From JADJOY01 sp016713535 [NCBI: Deltaproteobacteria bacterium] (lineage in GTDB: Bacteria > JADJOY01): 64,000 nt of DNA. The notes under the pieces are model-generated. The model was not told the DNA's origin and did no database searches. It saw nothing but the letters and a program-made list of their open reading frames with translations. Position 1 is the stretch's first letter, and each line of letters begins with the position of its first letter. Made by a program: the position numbers and the translations under genes. The stretch lies in NCBI GenBank assembly GCA_016713535.1, contig JADJOY010000003.1, positions 124,001 through 188,000 on the forward strand, given 5' to 3'. Of this stretch, positions 8,109 through 18,394 are shown piece after piece.

Positions 8109-8199
8109 GCAGGTCTCCGGGGTTGCGCGGCGCGGCGTTCGGATGCAGAGTCCTGCTAGGCTACTCGATCGAGCGCTTCGCACCACCCGTCGCGAGCCC

Positions 8200-8682
8200 A
8201 TGCGACTCCCCGACATTTCCGTCGAATCGCTCCGCAAAGCGGTGCGCATTTTTCTGGAGGCGGCCTACCCCGACGGGGTGCCGGCCGCGGTCCTCGAACG
8301 CCTCGGCTGCCTGACTCAGGGCGATCTCGGCACCGCTCTCGACTGCGCGGACGTCGAGGTCGAGGAGGGCTGCGACGGACCCCGGGGCCGCTTCGCGCTC
8401 CGGCTCGGCTCGTCCGACTATCCGCACGTGCGCCTGGTCCTCGAGCGCTGCTCGGGCTGCGACGACTTCGTGTTCTCGGTCGACACCCACGACACGCATT
8501 TCCTGTTCGGACCCGAGGTGAGCGCCGACACCCGGCAGCGCTTCGAGGCCGTGCAGGAGAAGAACCGCCGCCTCAAGGTCGACGTCGAGCGCGGCTGGAC
8601 TGCCGCCGGGTTGCCGACCTTCGAGCGCTTCATCCACGACGGCATGGCGGCGCTCCACGCCCCGTGCCACGAAACCGCCTGA
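8200..8682 (+). CDS. Conserved-looking hypothetical cytoplasmic protein
   Basis: The protein has 160 residues from ATG 8200 (MRLPDISVESLRKAVRIFLE). It is acidic, with a possible Cys pair CSGC at about residues 86-89 and Cys at GCL and LDC. No signal peptide or membrane segment is seen, and I recognise no family. Codon use is strongly GC3-biased along its length, which supports real coding. It is divergent from the thioesterase gene and shares its short intergenic region. About 214 nt of non-coding sequence follow before the sensor kinase. Confidence 0.6.
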   Translation: MRLPDISVESLRKAVRIFLEAAYPDGVPAAVLERLGCLTQGDLGTALDCADVEVEEGCDGPRGRFALRLGSSDYPHVRLVLERCSGCDDFVFSVDTHDTHFLFGPEVSADTRQRFEAVQEKNRRLKVDVERGWTAAGLPTFERFIHDGMAALHAPCHETA

Positions 8683-8896
8683 CCGCTGCGGCTCGCCCAA
8701 TTCCGCGGCACCGGCCAGGTGGACTTGAGCGCGAACCCCGCGCTGCCGATAGAGGAAGCAGGAGGCGCTCCGGGCGTCGGGTCCGAAGCGTCACCTCCGC
8801 GCCGTGGGTGCGCTCCACCCGGCCTCGCCACCGTGGGCCGGCGCGCCGCCCCCCCGGGGCGGGTCCTCTTTCGGACGCGCGCGATCCAAGGGAGCC

Positions 8897-10856
8897 ATGG
8901 CCGCCTCCATCCAGCTCCTCCATCTCGAGTCCGACCCTGCGCACGCCGAGCGCGTCGAGCTGGCCCTCGCCGGTGGTGGCCTGACGGCGTCCTTGCGCCG
9001 CGTTGCGACGCGCGCCGAGCTCGCGGCGGCGCTCGAGGGGCCGGTCGACGCGGTGGTCGCCCGCCAGGGGGCCGACGGCCTGCAGGGGTGGGATGCTGTC
9101 CCACTCGTCCACGCACGCCTCGATGTTCCTGTCGTGGTGGTGTGCGGCTCGCTGGACGACGAGTGCTTGGTGCAGGCGATGCGCGCTGGGGCCGCCGACT
9201 GCGTGTTCGAGGAGTTCTTGCCGCGACTGGTGCCGGTGCTCCAGCGCGAGCTCCGTGACCGCGCCGAGCGCCGTCACCACGTCGAGGTCGAAGACGAGCC
9301 GAGGCGCTCGGGGGGCGCGCTCGGGGCGCTCCTCGACGGCGCGCTCGACGCCGTCGTGACGGTCGCCGACGACTTCAAGATCACCGGCTGGAACGCCCAG
9401 GCGGAGCGCATCCTCGGCTGGAGCCGGGACGAGGCGCTCGGTCGCGACTTCCGCACCCTGATGGTGCCGCAGGACTCGCAGCTGCGGCACGAACGCGCAG
9501 TCGTTGCCTATCGCGAGACCGGAGACTCGGAGATCTTCCACGGTCGCCGCGAGGGACACGTGCTGCGCAAGGACGGCAGGCGGTCTCGGTCGAGCTCACC
9601 GTAACCGCGTTCGGCAGCGGTGCCGACGCGGGCTTCGGTGCCTTCATCCGCGATCTGACCGAGCTGCACGAGATCCGCGCCACGCGAGATCAGCTCGAGG
9701 ACCAGCTCCGCCAGGCGCAGAAGCTCGAGGCGATCGGCACCCTGGCCGGTGGCATCGCCCACGACTTCAACAACATTCTCGCCGCGGTGCGCGGCAACGC
9801 CGACCTGGCGATCCTCGACGTGCCGCCCGACCATCCCGCGAACGACGGGCTCCAGCAGATCCTGGCGTCGTGCGACCGCGCGCGCGACCTGGTGAAGCGC
9901 ATCCTCACGTTCAGCCAGCGCCAGAATCCGCAGCGCAAGGTGGTGCCGATCCAGCCGCTGGTCGCCGACGCGGTCGCGCTGCTGCGCTCGGCGATCCCCA
10001 GCGGCATCGAGATCCGATCCGCGCTCATGGCGCCCGACGCGCGCGTGCTCGCCGACGGGGGCTTGGTCCAGCAGGTGCTCGTGAACCTGGCGACCAACGC
10101 GTTCCAGGCGATGAGCGGGCGAGGGGGGGTGCTCACGATCCGCCTCGAGGCGCGTCACGGGCATGCGCTCACGGCGCACGGCGGCGCGCAGCGATCGTTC
10201 GTCGAGCTGTCGGTGGCCGACAACGGCCCCGGCATCGATGTCGCTCACCTCCCGCGCGTCTTCGAACCGTTCTTCACCACCCGCGAGCCCGGCGAGGGCA
10301 GCGGGCTCGGGCTCTCGGTGGTGCACGGCATCGTGCAGAGCCACGACGGTGTCGTGACGGCCGACAGCCGTCCCGGCGAGGGAGCGACCTTCACGGTGCG
10401 GCTGCCCCTGGTCGAGGAGGTGCCGCAGGTGGTGTCGAGCGCCACCACCGGGCTCACCGCGGGGCATGGCGAGCTGATCCTGCTGGTCGACGACGAGCTC
10501 GCCATCACCGACTTCGAGGCGCGCATCCTCAAGCGCTTCGGTTACCGGGTCGAGGCGTTCAACACGCCCCACGAAGCGCTCGAGCGGCTCCGTCAGCGCT
10601 CCGCCGACGTGGCGCTGCTGCTCACGGACCTCAGCATGCCTGGCATGAGCGGGCTCGAGCTCTGCCGCGAGGCGCACGTCGTGCGACCCGGCCTCAAGTG
10701 CATCATCTCGTCGGGTTACACGACGCCGCTCACCCCCGAGCGGCTGCGTCAGGCGGGGCCTCGCGCCTCGTTTCCAAGCCGGCGAGCGCACACACGCTGC
10801 TCGAAGCGGTGCGCGTCACCCTCGACGAGCTCAGCGACGGCGCGCGCGCGGCGTGA
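8897..10856 (+). CDS. Hybrid sensor histidine kinase (pseudo-receiver, PAS, HisKA, HATPase, receiver), two frame breaks
   Basis: ATG 8897 follows AAGGGAG. In order: an N-terminal receiver-like domain (1-125) in which the phospho-Asp position reads VVARQG; a PAS domain (LLDGALDAVVTVADDFKITG to about residue 230); the HisKA box GTLAGGIAHDFNNILAAVRG with the phospho-His; an HATPase domain with LVNLATNAFQAM, DNGPGID and GEGSGLGLSVVHGIV; and a C-terminal receiver with LLLTDLSMPGMSGLEL and VSKP. The frame is lost at 9581-9583 and again in the G-run 10755-10758; one G added at each restores a 653-residue protein. A single-domain receiver gene follows 34 nt later, so this is probably a phosphorelay pair. 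The input signal is unknown. Confidence 0.8.
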
Positions 10857-10890
10857 GCCGAGCCCTGCCGACACCACGGAGGACGGACCC

Positions 10891-11280
10891 ATGAACCCCA
10901 CCCACCGCATCCTGCTCGTCGACGACGACCTACCGTTCCGGCGCACCCTCGAGGTGCGGCTCGCGCGTGAGGGCTACGACGTCCGTCCCGCCGCCGACGG
11001 GGTGGAAGCCATGACCGTGATCGGCGACGGCTTCGAGCCCGACCTGGTGATCTCCGACATCGTCATGCCGCGCATGGAGGGGCTCGAGTTCATCATGATG
11101 TTGCGCAAGCGGCGCCGCGGGCTGCCGGTGATCGCGATCTCCGGGGGTGGCCGCGTCGAGCCGGGCACGTATCTCGAGACCGCCGCGAAGCTGGGGGCGG
11201 TGGCGACGTTCGAGAAGCCGTTCGGCCAGGCGGACCTGGTGGAGGCCATTCGGCTGTGCCTGGCGACCGCGGTCGCGTGA
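10891..11280 (+). CDS. Single-domain response regulator (CheY-like receiver)
   Basis: The protein has 129 residues and is preceded by GGAGG. A complete receiver is present: acidic pocket LLVDDDLPF, phospho-acceptor Asp in DLVISDIVMPRMEGLEF, Ser in VIAISGGGR, and Lys in FEKPF. There is no output domain, so it most likely relays phosphate from, or to, the hybrid kinase encoded just upstream (34-nt gap, presumably the same transcript). Confidence 0.85.
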   Translation: MNPTHRILLVDDDLPFRRTLEVRLAREGYDVRPAADGVEAMTVIGDGFEPDLVISDIVMPRMEGLEFIMMLRKRRRGLPVIAISGGGRVEPGTYLETAAKLGAVATFEKPFGQADLVEAIRLCLATAVA

Positions 11281-11354
11281 GCGCCCTCTCGACGGGCGAC
11301 GATGAGACGCTGGGCAGGGTGGGCGAGCGGTGCTACAAGTTTCGCAGAGCCCTC

Positions 11355-11684
11355 ATGCCAAAGCCGACGATTCACGCCTCCTCACCGACGGTCACCTGGC
11401 CCCCTCGCCGGCTCGGGAACGCCGTCGTTCTCGCGCTGCTCTTGGTCCTCGGCCTGGTACCGTCGCAGACGGCTTGCTCTCAGCGCCGCGCGCCTCGGCC
11501 CAACGCCGAGGAGGCGCTGCCACCCTCGGCGCACTCCGAGGACCCCGAGCTGCCGAAGCGCCGCTCGGGCGGCACCGACACCGAGGAGGTGGTGAGCACG
11601 GTGTTGCTGGTGGTCCTGGGGCTCGCGGCGGCCGCGGGAATGGCGTATCTGAGCATCGTGGTCATCCCCGACGCCATCAACTGA
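11355..11684 (+). CDS. Small exported or membrane protein with two hydrophobic segments
   Basis: The protein has 109 residues from ATG 11355. It has an N-terminal hydrophobic segment (GNAVVLALLLVLGLVPSQTA) followed by Cys, which could be a signal anchor or a poor lipobox. Then comes a charged, Pro-rich middle, and a second membrane segment near the C-terminus (TVLLVVLGLAAAAGMAYLSI). No family is recognised. It follows the response-regulator gene by 74 nt and faces the convergent membrane-protein gene. Confidence 0.5.
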   Translation: MPKPTIHASSPTVTWPPRRLGNAVVLALLLVLGLVPSQTACSQRRAPRPNAEEALPPSAHSEDPELPKRRSGGTDTEEVVSTVLLVVLGLAAAAGMAYLSIVVIPDAIN

Positions 11685-11741
11685 CGATCGCCTCGCTTTA
11701 CAAGGCGCCGTCGACCGAGTGGAGCGAGGGCGCGGGCGCGT

Positions 11742-12227
11742 TCAGCGGTCGGCGGGGTCGTGCTCGGATCGGGCAGGCTTGCCGCCGGCGCTGTCGTCGA
11801 GCTCGCGCTCGGCCTCGAGGAGCTCCTCCTCGAGCTTGCGCAGCGTCGCGGAGAGCTCGCGCCGCATCTGCTGTCGCACCACCTGGTGCGTCTCCCAGGC
11901 ATCGAGCAGCGCGAGCCCGACGAGCGCCGGGACCAGCGCGAAGCACGCGTTCCAGAACCGCACGAAGCGGGTGTGCGGCACAAGCGTCGCGCCGTAGTTG
12001 ATGCCGTAGAAGAGCATCGTCATGAGCGCCACGAGGACCGCGGCGGCCAGCATGCGCCAAAGCGTGCGGCGTCCGGACACGAACGGGTCGGTGCCCGCGT
12101 GGGCAAGGCGGCCGATCTCGGCGCGCGCGTGCACCACCGCGGTCGCGATGACCGCCGCCGCGCACACGCTGGTGACCAGGAAGACGCCAGTGCTCGCCAC
12201 CGCGCGGGGCTCCTCGACCGGGTTCAC
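11742..12227 (-). CDS. Membrane protein with C-terminal coiled coil
   Basis: The protein has 161 residues from a proposed GTG at 12227, 17 nt after the stop of the zinc-ribbon gene upstream. Three hydrophobic segments are visible (GVFLVTSVCAAAVIATAVVH, MLAAAVLVALMTMLFYGINY, FWNACFALVPALVGLALLDA). They are followed by a charged amphipathic helix (MRRELSATLRKLEEELLEAE) likely to form a coiled coil. The function is unknown. The close spacing suggests co-transcription with the zinc-ribbon protein, and both are probably inner-membrane proteins. Confidence 0.6.
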   Translation of the reverse strand: MNPVEEPRAVASTGVFLVTSVCAAAVIATAVVHARAEIGRLAHAGTDPFVSGRRTLWRMLAAAVLVALMTMLFYGINYGATLVPHTRFVRFWNACFALVPALVGLALLDAWETHQVVRQQMRRELSATLRKLEEELLEAERELDDSAGGKPARSEHDPADR

Positions 12228-12244
12228 CGCCGCGGGCGGTGGGC

Positions 12245-13165
12245 TCAGCCCGCGGCACCGCCCTCGGGCGTGCGGTCTCCTTCGGGCTCGGGAGCGGGAT
12301 CGACGTCCGCTGGATCGGGGGCCGTCGAGGGGGGGAAGGGACGGAGGGTGGCGCCGTGCTTGGTCTCCGGCGCGGGAATCGGCGCCTCGAGGCGCACCAT
12401 CGCGCCGTGCTGGACCCACCCCGTGACGGCGTATTCGTGGAGGACCGTGCCGTCGGGGACGACGAGGCGCGCGGTGGCCTCGCGCCCGGCACCGACCATC
12501 TCCGGCTCGACCGCGACCTCCGCGGTGACGACCTGATGGCCCTTCTTGTCCTCTCCGAGCCCGCGGAGGCGAAGCTCCTTCACGGTGTTCGCGGTGCGGT
12601 TGACGAGCACGGCCGTGTACTCGAGCGTGCCGTCGGGTCGCGGCGCGCCACGGCGCGCATCGAGGAGCTCGATTGGGTGCGCGGGCGCCTTGCCGTCGGC
12701 GCCGGTGACGACCGCCGGTTCGATCGGCCCGGGCGCGGCCGCCGGGCCGCCGGTGGCCGTGGGGGCGGGTCGTGCGCCGGCACCCTGCGGCGCGGCTGGC
12801 GCGGTTTCCGCACGGGTTGACGCCGAGGGTGTGGGAAGCGGTAGGAGGACGGGCTCGGGGGCGGCGCGGGTGGCGAGGAATCGCGCGGCGCCGAAGCCGA
12901 GCGCGACACCCGCAACCAGCGCGACCGCGGCCTTCGGGAGCGCGGGGCGTTGGGTGGTGCCGTCGACCTTGCCCTTGAGCCTGGGCGCAGCGCTCGCGGT
13001 CGCGCCTTCGGGGGCGCCGGCGCGTGGCTCCGGAGCGGCGCTCGCCTCGGCGGGCGGGACGCTGCCGGGTCGCACCCGCGGCTCGCATTTCGGGCACGCG
13101 CGGTTCTTGAGCTTGTCGTAGACCAGCCCGCACTTCCGGCACTTGACCAGCAGCTCTTCGGCCAT
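12245..13165 (-). CDS. Zinc-ribbon membrane protein with Pro/Ala-rich linker
   Basis: The protein has 306 residues. An N-terminal zinc ribbon has CRKC at 9-12 and CPKC at 24-27. Next are a low-complexity linker, one membrane segment (PKAAVALVAGVALGFGAARF, about residues 76-96), a Pro/Ala/Thr-rich spacer and a C-terminal globular domain from about 160. That domain (LEYTAVLVNRTANTVKEL, later VTGWVQHGAMVRLEAPIP) looks like a beta-sandwich comparable to FxLYD-type domains. The layout suggests a cytoplasmic zinc ribbon joined to an external beta domain. The specific role is unknown. It probably forms an operon with the coiled-coil membrane protein downstream. Confidence 0.6.
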   Translation of the reverse strand: MAEELLVKCRKCGLVYDKLKNRACPKCEPRVRPGSVPPAEASAAPEPRAGAPEGATASAAPRLKGKVDGTTQRPALPKAAVALVAGVALGFGAARFLATRAAPEPVLLPLPTPSASTRAETAPAAPQGAGARPAPTATGGPAAAPGPIEPAVVTGADGKAPAHPIELLDARRGAPRPDGTLEYTAVLVNRTANTVKELRLRGLGEDKKGHQVVTAEVAVEPEMVGAGREATARLVVPDGTVLHEYAVTGWVQHGAMVRLEAPIPAPETKHGATLRPFPPSTAPDPADVDPAPEPEGDRTPEGGAAG

Positions 13166-13388
13166 GGGAACGGTCGGTGCTCCGTGCGATCGGAGGAGGA
13201 GGTTCGCGCTGCACGTAGCGCCGAGCGCGCGCGGCTGTCAAGGAAGTCGGAAGGTTCCACGGGGCCGGTCGCGCACGCGCTGTGCCAGCGGTGTCGCATC
13301 GTGAGCGCCGCGCGAGTGGCCGAACGAGGCGTCGGCGGGGATCCGAGGTAGATTGCTCGGCTCAGTCTGCGGAGAAAGGAATGAGGAC

Positions 13389-14030
13389 ATGGAGAAGCTC
13401 ATCCAGGAACGGCTCACGGTCGGCCCGCTCCAGTGCAACTGCGTGATCCTGGGTGATCCCGTGACCAAGGAGGCGATCGTGGTCGACCCCGGCGGGGACA
13501 TCGACCTCGTGAAGTTCCGCCTCGCGGAGCTCGGCCTGACCTGCAAGGCGATCGTCCACACTCACGCCCACCTCGACCACGTGTGCGGGACCGGCGACCT
13601 GCAGCTCGCCACCGGCGCGCCGGTGTCCCTCCACGAGGGCGACCTGCCTTTGCTCCAGGCGCTGCCGATGCAGGCTCAGATGTTCCACTTCCCGAAGCCG
13701 CGCGAGGTCGAGGTCGACCGCTTCCTCGCCGACGAGAGCGTCGTGACGGCCGGCCAGCTCAGCGCGAGCGTGATCCATACGCCAGGTCACACCCCGGGCA
13801 GCTTGTGCTTCCTGGTCGAGGGCGGTCCGCTGATCGCCGGCGACACGCTCTTCCAGGGCAGCATCGGGCGCACCGACCTCTGGGGCGGTGACTTCGAAGC
13901 GATCATGCAGTCGATCCGCGATCGCCTCATGACGCTCCCCGACGACACCGTGGTGATCCCGGGGCACGGCCCGGCCACGACCGTCGGCCAGGAGAAGCGC
14001 TTCAACCCGTTCATCCGCGCGTACGGCTGA
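13389..14030 (+). CDS. Glyoxalase II-like metallo-beta-lactamase-fold hydrolase
   Basis: The protein has 213 residues. GGAGAAAGGA upstream and the family N-terminus (MEKLIQERLTVGPLQCNCVI) fix the ATG at 13389. The metal ligands are all visible: HTHAHLDH (HxHxDH), the His in TPGHTPGSLC, Asp in IAGDTLF, and His in IPGHGPATT. It belongs to the short glyoxalase-II-like branch that hydrolyses S-acyl-glutathione or related thioesters; without a C-terminal substrate domain the true substrate is open. It is convergent with a DJ-1/PfpI gene, whose family also handles methylglyoxal, though that link is only suggestive. Confidence 0.85.
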   Translation: MEKLIQERLTVGPLQCNCVILGDPVTKEAIVVDPGGDIDLVKFRLAELGLTCKAIVHTHAHLDHVCGTGDLQLATGAPVSLHEGDLPLLQALPMQAQMFHFPKPREVEVDRFLADESVVTAGQLSASVIHTPGHTPGSLCFLVEGGPLIAGDTLFQGSIGRTDLWGGDFEAIMQSIRDRLMTLPDDTVVIPGHGPATTVGQEKRFNPFIRAYG

Positions 14031-14070
14031 GGCAGGCGGCTCACCCGGGCGCCCGGCCGGCGGTGCGCCT

Positions 14071-14634
14071 TCACACCACCATGGCGGTTCGCAGCTCGCG
14101 CTCCTTGGCGTCGCCGACCAGGAGGCGCGCCAGGGCGAGCGCGAACTCCATCGACGTGCCCGCTCCCCGGCTGGTGACGATCCCGTCGTCGACGACCACG
14201 CGCTCCTCGCTGGGATGGGCGCCAGTGAGGGAGTCGAGGACGGACGGGTGGCTGGTGGCGCGCTTGCCCGCGAGCAGCCCGGCATCCCACAGCACCGTGG
14301 GCGCCGCACACACCGCGCCGATGAGCGAGCCCGCGCGCCGCGATCGCTCGAGGATCGCGCGGATGCGGGGGTCGGCGCGAAGATGGTTGGTGCCGCCGAG
14401 ACCGCCCGGCAGCACCACCGCGTCGAAGGCCACTTCGACGACCGCGTCGAGCGACACGTCGGCCACGAGCTTCACGCCGCGCGACGCCTCGATCACGCCG
14501 TCCACGAGCCCCGCGACCGTGACCTCGGCGCCGGCGCGCCGGAGCACGTCGATGATCGTGACGGCCTCGATCTCCTCGACGCCCGGCGCGATCGGGACGA
14601 GCACGTGGGGTTTGCCGGTCCCGGCGGCGCTCAT
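14071..14634 (-). CDS. DJ-1/PfpI-family protein
   Basis: The protein has 187 residues. Its ATG at 14634 overlaps the stop of ygfZ (ATGA). It shows DJ-1 hallmarks: an early Glu in PIAPGVEEIEAVTIIDVLRR, FDAVVLPGGLGG, the nucleophile Cys in IGAVCAAPTVLWDAGLL, and VTSRGAGTSMEFALAL. Members act as deglycases, glyoxalase III or chaperone-like stress proteins; the sequence does not decide which. Coupling to ygfZ suggests a shared redox or stress context. Confidence 0.85.
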   Translation of the reverse strand: MSAAGTGKPHVLVPIAPGVEEIEAVTIIDVLRRAGAEVTVAGLVDGVIEASRGVKLVADVSLDAVVEVAFDAVVLPGGLGGTNHLRADPRIRAILERSRRAGSLIGAVCAAPTVLWDAGLLAGKRATSHPSVLDSLTGAHPSEERVVVDDGIVTSRGAGTSMEFALALARLLVGDAKERELRTAMVV

Positions 14635-15710
14635 CGTCGGCTCGCGAGGAAGGGCAGGGCGACCACGGTCGCGGCGAGGGTATCGCCGGACCCGCGGCGC
14701 ACCGTGACCGCGGTGCCGGGCTCGACGTATTTCCACTTGATGTAGGCGAGGGCGACCGTCTTTCCGAGGGTGGGGGAGAGGGCGGCGCGGGTGACCCGTC
14801 CCACCGGTTCGCCTTCGCCGTCGACCTCGACCGCGGCGTTGGGCCCTGGGACGATGCCGTCCGCGACGGCGAGGCCGACGAGGCGCTTGTTGATGCGACC
14901 GAGGTGGGTCGCCTTGGCGATGACCTCCTGACCCACGTAGCAACCCTTCGTGTAGCTGATCGCGTCGTTCAGGTTGGCCTCGAGCGGCAGGTTCGAGTCG
15001 TCGACGTCGATGCCCCAGCGGGCCTCGCCGGCCTCGAGCGTGGCGAGGTCCCAGGCGGCGCGGCCGATGGGCACCGCGCCACCGCCGATCAGCCGATCCC
15101 AGGTGTGTGTTGCGAGGGCGACGGGAACCCACACGTCGAAGAGATCTGCTCCCGCGCCACGACGGCGCGCGACGTGGCTGCCATCGCCGAGCGCGACCCA
15201 CGTGAGCGGCTCGAGCGCTGCGGTCTCGCCTCCGAGGACCGCTGCCACGACTCCGGCCGCGCCCGGGCCGACCACGGCGAGGTGTGCCCACTCGGCGGCG
15301 GTGCCGGAGAGCTCGGCATCCTCGGAGATGAGGAAGCGATCGAGGGTCGCGAGGGTGACGTCGCCCCGCTCGGCGTCGGTGTCGATCCAGTGCTCGTCGG
15401 CGCCGCACCACAGGTAGAGGTCGGAAACGAGCTTGCCGGTGCGGGTGAGGAGCGTGGCGTGGCAGCCGCGCCCGGCGGCGGTCTTGAGCACGTCGTTCGA
15501 GAGCTGGCCCTGCAGGAACGACGCGCGCTCGCCGCCGGTGACGCGGATGCGGCCGCGATCGGACACGTCGAGCAGCGCGGCCTCGGTGCGCAGGCTCGCA
15601 AGCTCGTCTGCGGTCTCGCGGTAGCGCAGCGGCACGTGGAAGCCGGCATGCTCCTCGAACGTGGCGCCGAGCTCGACGTGACGGGAGTGAAGCGGAAGCT
15701 CGAGGGACAT
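14631..15710 (-). CDS. ygfZ: Folate-binding YgfZ/GcvT-family protein
   Basis: The protein has 359 residues. GGAGGAG about 8 nt before ATG 15710 fixes the start. It has the GcvT-like fold (MSLELPLHSRHVELGATFEE at the N-terminus, LLDVSDRGRIRVTGGERASF, NDVLKTAAGRG). The diagnostic YgfZ motif KGCYVGQEVI (K-G-C-[FY]-x-G-Q-E) lies near residue 250, and the C-terminus is a barrel (VGRVTRAALSPTLGKTVALA). YgfZ proteins support the function or repair of certain Fe-S enzymes, including MiaB-type methylthiotransferases, two of which (RimO, MtaB) are encoded in this window. It is divergent from the cysQ-like gene. Confidence 0.85.
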   Translation of the reverse strand: MSLELPLHSRHVELGATFEEHAGFHVPLRYRETADELASLRTEAALLDVSDRGRIRVTGGERASFLQGQLSNDVLKTAAGRGCHATLLTRTGKLVSDLYLWCGADEHWIDTDAERGDVTLATLDRFLISEDAELSGTAAEWAHLAVVGPGAAGVVAAVLGGETAALEPLTWVALGDGSHVARRRGAGADLFDVWVPVALATHTWDRLIGGGAVPIGRAAWDLATLEAGEARWGIDVDDSNLPLEANLNDAISYTKGCYVGQEVIAKATHLGRINKRLVGLAVADGIVPGPNAAVEVDGEGEPVGRVTRAALSPTLGKTVALAYIKWKYVEPGTAVTVRRGSGDTLAATVVALPFLASRR

Positions 15711-15879
15711 GGAGCGGATCTCCTCCGTGCGACGGGGCGGGAGCGCCGCAGAATACCAGCGCCGCTCACGCGCCGCCGCATGCTTGAATCGGCCGGGCGA
15801 GGTCAGGCAGTTTGGACGGTTCCTCGCGACGTGAGGGCGACGCAGTTCCGCGCGGGTTCGCCCGAAAGGACAGGTCCGG

Positions 15880-16707
15880 ATGAGCTTGGTCGACGATCTC
15901 GAGTTTGCCGCAGTGATCGCCCGCGAGGCGGCCAAGGCTGCGATGCACTTCTACGACCCGAGCGTCCGGATCCAGCTCAAGCCCGGCGACGAGCCCGTCA
16001 CCGAGGCGGATCACGCCGCCAACGCGATCTTGGTGGCGCGGCTACGCGAGCGCTACCCGAACGACGCGATCCTCTCCGAGGAGTCCCCGCTCGCAGACGA
16101 CCGCTTCACCGCGGCGCGCGTGTGGATGGTCGACCCGCTCGACGGCACGAAGGAGTTCATCGCCCGCAATGGCGAGTTCGCCGTCATGATCGGCCTAGCG
16201 ATCGACGGACGTCCAGCCGCGGGCGCGGTCTACCAGCCCGACGGTGACATCCTCTATCTGGGCGCGGTCGGCGTCGGCGCGTGGGTCGAGCGAACACCGG
16301 GGAAGCGCGAGCCGCTGGCGGTCACCCGGGAGGCCGATCCCTCCAAGATGCGCCTCGCGGTGAGCCGCTCCCACAAGCCCAAGATCGTCGACGAGATCTG
16401 CCGTCAGCTATCCATCACCAGCGAGACCCCGTCCGGCAGCGTCGGTCTCAAGATCGGCATGATCGCCACCCAGCGCGCCGACCTCTACCTGCACCCGTCG
16501 GGCGGCACCAAGGACTGGGACACCTGCGCGCCCGAGGCCATCGTGCACGCCGCGGGCGGCAGGATCACCGACGTGTTCGGCGAGCCGCTGCGCTACCGCG
16601 AAGCGGACGTCGAGAACAAGACCGGTGTCGTGGCGTCCAACGGTCTCGCCCACGAGCGCATCATCGAGGTCCTGGCCCCGCTCTGCGAGCACCTGCGCAA
16701 GAAGTGA
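15880..16707 (+). CDS. Inositol-monophosphatase-fold phosphatase, CysQ-like
   Basis: The protein has 275 residues. Metal-binding signatures are present: DEPVTEADHAAN, ILSEESP, VDPLDGTKEFI (the DPLDGTxxF motif) and, near the C-terminus, GGTKDWDTCAPEAIVHAAGG. The KEF form after DGT is usual in 3'(2'),5'-bisphosphate nucleotidases (CysQ), which remove PAP made in sulfate assimilation, rather than in true inositol phosphatases. A cysE gene elsewhere in the window fits sulfur metabolism but is not adjacent. The exact substrate is not certain. Confidence 0.82.
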   Translation: MSLVDDLEFAAVIAREAAKAAMHFYDPSVRIQLKPGDEPVTEADHAANAILVARLRERYPNDAILSEESPLADDRFTAARVWMVDPLDGTKEFIARNGEFAVMIGLAIDGRPAAGAVYQPDGDILYLGAVGVGAWVERTPGKREPLAVTREADPSKMRLAVSRSHKPKIVDEICRQLSITSETPSGSVGLKIGMIATQRADLYLHPSGGTKDWDTCAPEAIVHAAGGRITDVFGEPLRYREADVENKTGVVASNGLAHERIIEVLAPLCEHLRKK

Positions 16708-16768
16708 CCGCGCGCGGCGGGCCGGCGCGCCTCAGCGCGCGAGCTCGCCGCAGCCCCTCCATCGGCGA

Positions 16769-17122
16769 ATGGCGATCCGCGAGCCCACCACCGCGTCGCT
16801 GGCGCGACTCGATCCCAGCCTCGAGGTGCGCGCGTTCCTGCGCGCGGTCGTGGCGTTTCGCTGCGGCGACGAGCTCGGCGTGGGCGAGGCGATCAACATC
16901 AGCGCGACCGGCATGTTCGTCGCCACCGATCAGCTCCCGCCGCTCGGCTCGGTGCTCGACCTCAAGCTCTCCTTGGCCGAGGAGATCGGCAAGGAGATGC
17001 TGGTGCTGCGCGGCGAGGTGGTGCGGCGCGAGACCGGCACCGCCGGCGAGCACCAGCCGCGCGGCGTCGGCGTGCGCTTCCTCAACATCACCGTCGAGGA
17101 CCAAGACAAGATCCGTCAGTAG
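16769..17122 (+). CDS. PilZ domain protein (or N-terminal part of a PilZ-kinase fusion)
   Basis: The protein has 117 residues from ATG 16769. The PilZ fold shows GEAINISATGMFVATDQLPP, LDLKLSLAEEIG, GEVVRRETG and GVGVRFLNITVEDQ. The c-di-GMP-binding RxxxR box at the domain start is only weakly present (LRAVVAFRCGDELGVGEAIN), so ligand binding is uncertain. A TAG ends the frame at 17120-17122. The Ser/Thr kinase frame continues in the same phase at the very next codon with no ribosome-binding site, so the two may be one protein interrupted by a single amber codon. Confidence 0.75.
   Translation: MAIREPTTASLARLDPSLEVRAFLRAVVAFRCGDELGVGEAINISATGMFVATDQLPPLGSVLDLKLSLAEEIGKEMLVLRGEVVRRETGTAGEHQPRGVGVRFLNITVEDQDKIRQ

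Positions 17123-18390
<1,268 letters not shown>

Positions 18391-18394
<4 letters not shown>

Noticed and set aside
9787-11280. One long frame joining the histidine kinase to the next response regulator
   Set aside because: The kinase's C-terminal receiver is completed in another frame (ending 10856) after a G-run slip at 10755-10758; the downstream receiver has its own GGAGG and ATG at 10891.
13166-13388. Possible riboswitch or regulator site in the divergent gap before the glyoxalase II gene
   Set aside because: No dyad, conserved box or promoter hexamer pair stood out; I see only a normal ribosome-binding site before ATG 13389.
14047-14060. GC-only palindrome CCGGGCGCCCGG between gloB-like and DJ-1 genes
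   Set aside because: Short, without a T-run, and expected by chance in such GC-rich sequence; not strong enough to call a terminator.
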